From contig CBDAPQ010000005.1 of assembly GCA_965198485.1 (NCBI GenBank), positions 2,232,001 to 2,296,000 of the forward strand: a stretch of 64,000 bases of DNA, in the 5' to 3' direction. Under the pieces are notes generated by a model that saw nothing but the letters and a program-made list of their open reading frames with translations, was not told the origin of the DNA and did not search any database. Position 1 is the stretch's first letter; every line of letters begins with the position of its first letter. The DNA comes from RH-AL1 sp965198485 (GTDB taxonomy: Bacteria > Pseudomonadota > Alphaproteobacteria > Rhizobiales > Beijerinckiaceae). This document shows, piece by piece, positions 60,457 to 64,000 of the stretch. The position numbers were made by a program, and so were the translations under genes.

Positions 60457-63400
60457 ATGCATTTCAGCAAGCTGCGCCTCGCCGGCTTCAAGAGCTTCGT
60501 CGAGGCGACCGAGTTCGAGATCCTCCCCGGCCTCACCGGCATCGTCGGGCCCAACGGCTGCGGCAAGTCTAACCTCGTCGAGGCCCTGCGCTGGGTCATG
60601 GGCGAAAACTCCTACAAAAGCATGCGCGCCTCGGGCATGGACGACGTCATCTTCGCTGGCGGCGGTAGCCGCCCTGCGCGCAACGTGGCCGAGGTCGGGC
60701 TCACCCTCGACAATTCCGCCCGCACCGCGCCGGCCGCCTTCAACGACGTCGAGGTGCTGGAGGTGACCCGTCGCATCGAGCGCGAGCAGGGCTCGACCTA
60801 CCGCATCAACGGCCGCGAGGTGCGCGCCCGCGACGTGCAGATCCTGTTCGCCGACGCCTCGACCGGCTCGCGCTCGCCGGCGCTGGTCAGGCAGGGCCAG
60901 ATCTCGGAGATCATCGCGGCCAAGCCGCAATCGCGCCGGCGCATCCTCGAGGAGGCTGCCGGCGTCGCCGGCCTCCACACCCGCCGCCACGAGGCCGAGC
61001 TGCGCCTCAAGGGCGCCGAGGACAACCTCGCCCGCATCGACGACGTGCTGACGCAGATCGCCTCGCAGGGCGATGGCCTTCGCCGGCAGGCGCGGCAGGC
61101 TGGGCGCTACCGCGAGCTGCAGGCCGAGCTTCGCCGCACGCAGGCCCTGCGGGTGCTGATCGAATGGGAGGAGGCCGAGCGCGACCAGCTGGCCGCGGCG
61201 ACGGCGCTAAGCGCGGCGAATGCCGCCTCGATGGAGGCGACGCGCGCGCAGGGCGAGGCGGCCCGCCACCAGGCCGTCGCCGCCCACGTCCTGCCGTCCG
61301 TGCGCGAGGCCGAGACGGAGGCGGGCGATGCGCTGCGGCGCATCATCGTCGCGCGCGAAACGCTCGACGGCGAGGAGCGGCGTGCCAAGGGTCGGCTGGC
61401 CGAGGTCGAACGCCGGCTCAAGGAGATGGAGGCGGACCTCGCGCGCGATGCCGCCGCGGTCGAGGATGCCGCGACCTCGCTCGCGCGGCTCGCGGCCGAG
61501 GCGACCGAGCTCGGGGGGCAGGATGGCGGCGCGGGCTCGGAGGAGCTCGAGGCCTCGCTGCAGGCCAAGGCCGCCGCGGCGAAGGCGGCGTGGCTCGAGG
61601 CGGAGCGGCGCTTCGGCGAGGCACAGGCGGCTCGCGCGGAGGCCAGCGCGCGGCGGCGCAGCCTCGACGAGCGTTTGCGCGACGAGGCGGCCCGGCTTGT
61701 CCGTTTCGAGCGCGACCTCGCGGAGGCGGTTCGCGGCCGCGCAGCGCTCGCCGGCACCTTTGATTTGGCTGCCGGGCTCGATGCGGCCGCCGCTGAGCTG
61801 GCGCAGGAGAGCGAGGCGGCCGCGCTCGCCCAGGCAACCGCGCTGGACGCGGACATCGCTTTGGCGCAGGCGCGCGAGACCGAGGCGAAGGGGCGCGGGC
61901 CGCTTGTCGACGCCGACCGCAGGGTGCAGCGGCTCGACACCGAGGTGCGCACGCTGTCCAAGCTGCTGGAGGCGGGTGGCGGCGGGCGATGGCGCCCGAT
62001 CATCGACGCGATCAAGGTTGCCAAAGGCTACGAGGCGGCGCTGGGCGCTGCGCTCGGCGACGACCTCGACGCCTCTGACGACGTGCGCGCGCCGGCGCAT
62101 TGGACCGGTGTCGCTTCCGGCAGCGGCGCCGACCTGCCCGAAGGCGCGACGCCGCTGCTGGCCCATGTCGAGGCGCCGCCGGCGCTGCGCCCGCGGCTGG
62201 CGCAGATCGGCCTCGCCGCGCGCGCCGATGGACCTGCGGTGCGGCAGAGGTTGGCGCCGGGGCAGAGGCTGGTGTCGCGCGAGGGCGACATCTGGCGCTG
62301 GGACGGTTTCACTCAGGCGGCCGAGGCGCCGACGCCGGCGGCGCGCCGGCTCGTCGAGCGCAACCGGCTCACCGACTTGCGCGCGGAAGAGGCGAGTGCG
62401 CGCGGAGCCTACCAAGGCCTCAAGTCGAGCGCGGACAGTGCGGCGACGGCACTGCGCGAGGCGGTGGCGCACGAAGCGGTGGCGCGCGACAGGGCACAGG
62501 CGACGCGACGCACGGCGGAGGTGGCGCGCGAAGCCTATGCCGCGCTGGAGCGCCGCGCTGGTGAGGCGCGCGCCAAGCTGGCGACGCTCGACGCCGCGGA
62601 GGCGGCGGCGCGCGGCGCGCGCGACGAGGCCGCCGGGCGCAAGACCATGGCCGAGATCGCGGTAGCGACGTTGCCGCCGACCGAGGAGCTGGCCGAGACC
62701 ATGGAACGGGCGCGTTGCGAGGCTGCGGTGCAGCGCGCGGCCGAAACCGAGGCGTGTGCGACGCTGCAGGCGCTGGTGCGCGAGCGCGAATCTCGCTTAC
62801 GTCGGCTTGGAGCGATCGCGGCGGAGCGTGTCTCCTGGGACGGGCGCGCGAAGCAGGCGGCCGCCCACAGTGCGGACGTCGAGGCGCGGTTCGCGGCGGC
62901 GCGGGACGAGCGCAAGAGATTGCTCGAGGCGCCCGACGATTTCGCGCTGGCCAAGCGTCGGGTGCGCGCCGATCTCGAGGCGGCCGAGGCGGCGCTGCGC
63001 GCGGCCGGCGACGCGCGGGTCGTCGCCGAGACCGAGCTGACCGCGGCCGACCGCGAGGCGCGGGTGACGGTCGAGGCGATGTCCACCGCGCGCGAGGGCA
63101 AAGCGCGCTGCGAGGCGCGCGCCGAGGCTGCCGCGCAACGGGTCGAGACGGTCCGCCGTGCGAGCGCGGCGGAGCTGGAATGCGCGCCGGCCGGGCTACC
63201 GGTGCTGGCCGGGGTAGCAATGCGGGGCGAGCGCCCGCCGGCGGCGGGGGTGGCGGCGCGGCTCGAGACACTCAAGGTTGACCGCGACCGGCTCGGTGCG
63301 GTCAACCTGCGCGCCGACGAAGAGCTCGCCGCCATTGAGGGTCAGGCCGAGAGCCTGTCCAAGGAAAAGGCCGACCTCGCCGAGGCGATCCGCCGCCTGC

Positions 63401-63918
63401 GCCATGCCATCGGCAGCCTCAACAAGGAGGGCCGCGAGCGGCTGCTCGGCGCCTTTGCGACGGTCAACGGCCATTTCAAGGACCTCTTTACCGGCCTCTT
63501 TGGCGGTGGCGAGGCGGAGCTGCAACTCGTCGAATCCGACGATCCGCTGGAAGCCGGCTTGGAGATCCTGGCGCGGCCGCCCGGCAAGAAGCCGCAGGTC
63601 ATGAGCCTGCTCTCGGGCGGCGAGCAGGCGCTCACCGCGATCTCGCTGATTTTCGCGGTGTTCCTTACCAACCCCTCGCCCATCTGCGTTCTCGACGAGG
63701 TCGACGCGCCGCTCGACGATGCCAACGTCGAGCGCTTCTGCGACCTCGTCGACGCCATGCGCGGCAAGACCGATACGCGCTTCATCGCCATCACGCATAA
63801 TCCCATCACCATGGCGCGGATGGACCGGCTCTACGGGGTGACACAGGCGGAGCGCGGCATCTCAACCCTGGTCAGCGTCGACCTTGCCGAGGCGGAGGAG
63901 CTGCTCGAAGCGTCATAG
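60457..63918 (+). CDS. smc: chromosome segregation protein SMC
   Basis: A 1153-residue SMC ATPase that with ScpA and ScpB extrudes DNA loops for chromosome segregation. N-terminal head: MHFSKLRLAGFKSFVEATEF and Walker A GPNGCGKSN (about residues 32-40). Two long coiled coils (about 170-490 and 670-1000) flank a hinge (about 500-660, including GRWRPIIDAIKVAKGYEAAL). The C-terminal head has MSLLSGGEQALTAISLIFA and Walker B CVLDEVDAPLDDANV. The start at 60457 is fixed by the conserved N-terminus; the open frame further upstream overlaps the divergent gene at 59843 and is not coding. Confidence 0.96.
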   Translation: MHFSKLRLAGFKSFVEATEFEILPGLTGIVGPNGCGKSNLVEALRWVMGENSYKSMRASGMDDVIFAGGGSRPARNVAEVGLTLDNSARTAPAAFNDVEVLEVTRRIEREQGSTYRINGREVRARDVQILFADASTGSRSPALVRQGQISEIIAAKPQSRRRILEEAAGVAGLHTRRHEAELRLKGAEDNLARIDDVLTQIASQGDGLRRQARQAGRYRELQAELRRTQALRVLIEWEEAERDQLAAATALSAANAASMEATRAQGEAARHQAVAAHVLPSVREAETEAGDALRRIIVARETLDGEERRAKGRLAEVERRLKEMEADLARDAAAVEDAATSLARLAAEATELGGQDGGAGSEELEASLQAKAAAAKAAWLEAERRFGEAQAARAEASARRRSLDERLRDEAARLVRFERDLAEAVRGRAALAGTFDLAAGLDAAAAELAQESEAAALAQATALDADIALAQARETEAKGRGPLVDADRRVQRLDTEVRTLSKLLEAGGGGRWRPIIDAIKVAKGYEAALGAALGDDLDASDDVRAPAHWTGVASGSGADLPEGATPLLAHVEAPPALRPRLAQIGLAARADGPAVRQRLAPGQRLVSREGDIWRWDGFTQAAEAPTPAARRLVERNRLTDLRAEEASARGAYQGLKSSADSAATALREAVAHEAVARDRAQATRRTAEVAREAYAALERRAGEARAKLATLDAAEAAARGARDEAAGRKTMAEIAVATLPPTEELAETMERARCEAAVQRAAETEACATLQALVRERESRLRRLGAIAAERVSWDGRAKQAAAHSADVEARFAAARDERKRLLEAPDDFALAKRRVRADLEAAEAALRAAGDARVVAETELTAADREARVTVEAMSTAREGKARCEARAEAAAQRVETVRRASAAELECAPAGLPVLAGVAMRGERPPAAGVAARLETLKVDRDRLGAVNLRADEELAAIEGQAESLSKEKADLAEAIRRLRHAIGSLNKEGRERLLGAFATVNGHFKDLFTGLFGGGEAELQLVESDDPLEAGLEILARPPGKKPQVMSLLSGGEQALTAISLIFAVFLTNPSPICVLDEVDAPLDDANVERFCDLVDAMRGKTDTRFIAITHNPITMARMDRLYGVTQAERGISTLVSVDLAEAEELLEAS

Positions 63919-64000
63919 CATGTGTGTCTTAACCGGAGTTGCGAGGCTGCGACGAGCGGGCGCCGCCTCCGCAGGGCGTCGCCCCTTGTACCGTCCGCTG
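63919..64000. other. window end, no feature seen
   Basis: The last 82 bases follow the smc stop. No start of a further gene is evident. Confidence 0.5.

Overview
The window is GC-rich chromosomal DNA from an alphaproteobacterium, most likely of the order Hyphomicrobiales (Rhizobiales), perhaps near the Beijerinckiaceae/Methylobacteriaceae; the family guess is inference. Lineage markers are an HdaA-type DnaA regulator, PopZ, ExoR, DUF2336 and DUF2155 proteins, the order Pcm-like / tolC / popZ / valS, and the order dapA / smpB / rpoZ / RSH / pdxJ / acpS. No rRNA, CRISPR array or intact prophage was seen.

Layout. 1-3.4 kb: end of an AI-2E/PerM permease, hdaA, a secreted protein, an EcsC-family protein and a small exported Cys-containing protein. 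3.4-10.2 kb: DUF4337 protein, isoaspartyl methyltransferase homologue, TolC, PopZ, valyl-tRNA synthetase. 10.2-11.0 kb: a heavily decayed alpha/beta hydrolase pseudogene. 11.3-16.4 kb: ilvD overlapping exoR, a stand-alone thioesterase and a DUF2336 protein. 16.4-25.7 kb: TonB-dependent receptor, DUF3618/holin-like membrane pair, cytochrome b and c1 of the bc1 complex (no Rieske gene beside them), a beta-barrel porin, and Kup potassium uptake. 26-32.3 kb: Fsr-type MFS exporter coupled to a SelW-like thioredoxin-fold gene broken by one amber codon, tRNA-Thr, pyrE, a fatty acid hydroxylase family protein, DUF2155 and DUF2461 proteins. 32.7-36.5 kb: an SbcD/YhaO-like nuclease and an SbcC/YhaN-like ATPase, each with a single frameshift. 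36.7-38.0 kb: hflX.

38-44.7 kb is the accessory-looking part: an IS5-family element with 16-bp inverted repeats, small orphan genes, a TetR regulator divergent from an unknown gene with dyad operators between them, a relic of a UmuC-type Y-family polymerase, an extracellular peptide-binding protein, tRNA-Gln, tRNA-Val and tRNA-Asp, and an array of degenerate GC-rich repeats. 44.7-64 kb returns to core genes: hybrid histidine kinase, lytic transglycosylase, dapA, smpB, family 5 uracil-DNA glycosylase, NYN-domain protein, rpoZ, bifunctional (p)ppGpp synthetase/hydrolase, pdxJ, acpS, a DUF3142 gene paired with a large exported unknown, and smc.

Themes: envelope and cell-cycle housekeeping (PopZ, HdaA, Smc, ExoR, Slt, TolC), stringent response and translation (RSH, RpoZ, SmpB, ValS, tRNAs), and an unusual number of decayed or singly broken genes. 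I did not find a convincing new defence or biosynthetic system. The strongest leads are the amber codon inside the CxxC motif of the SelW-like gene, the doubly frameshifted nuclease/ATPase operon, the bc1 pair without its Rieske subunit, and the mosaic 38-44 kb region. Single-base indels must be checked against reads before they are read as biology.
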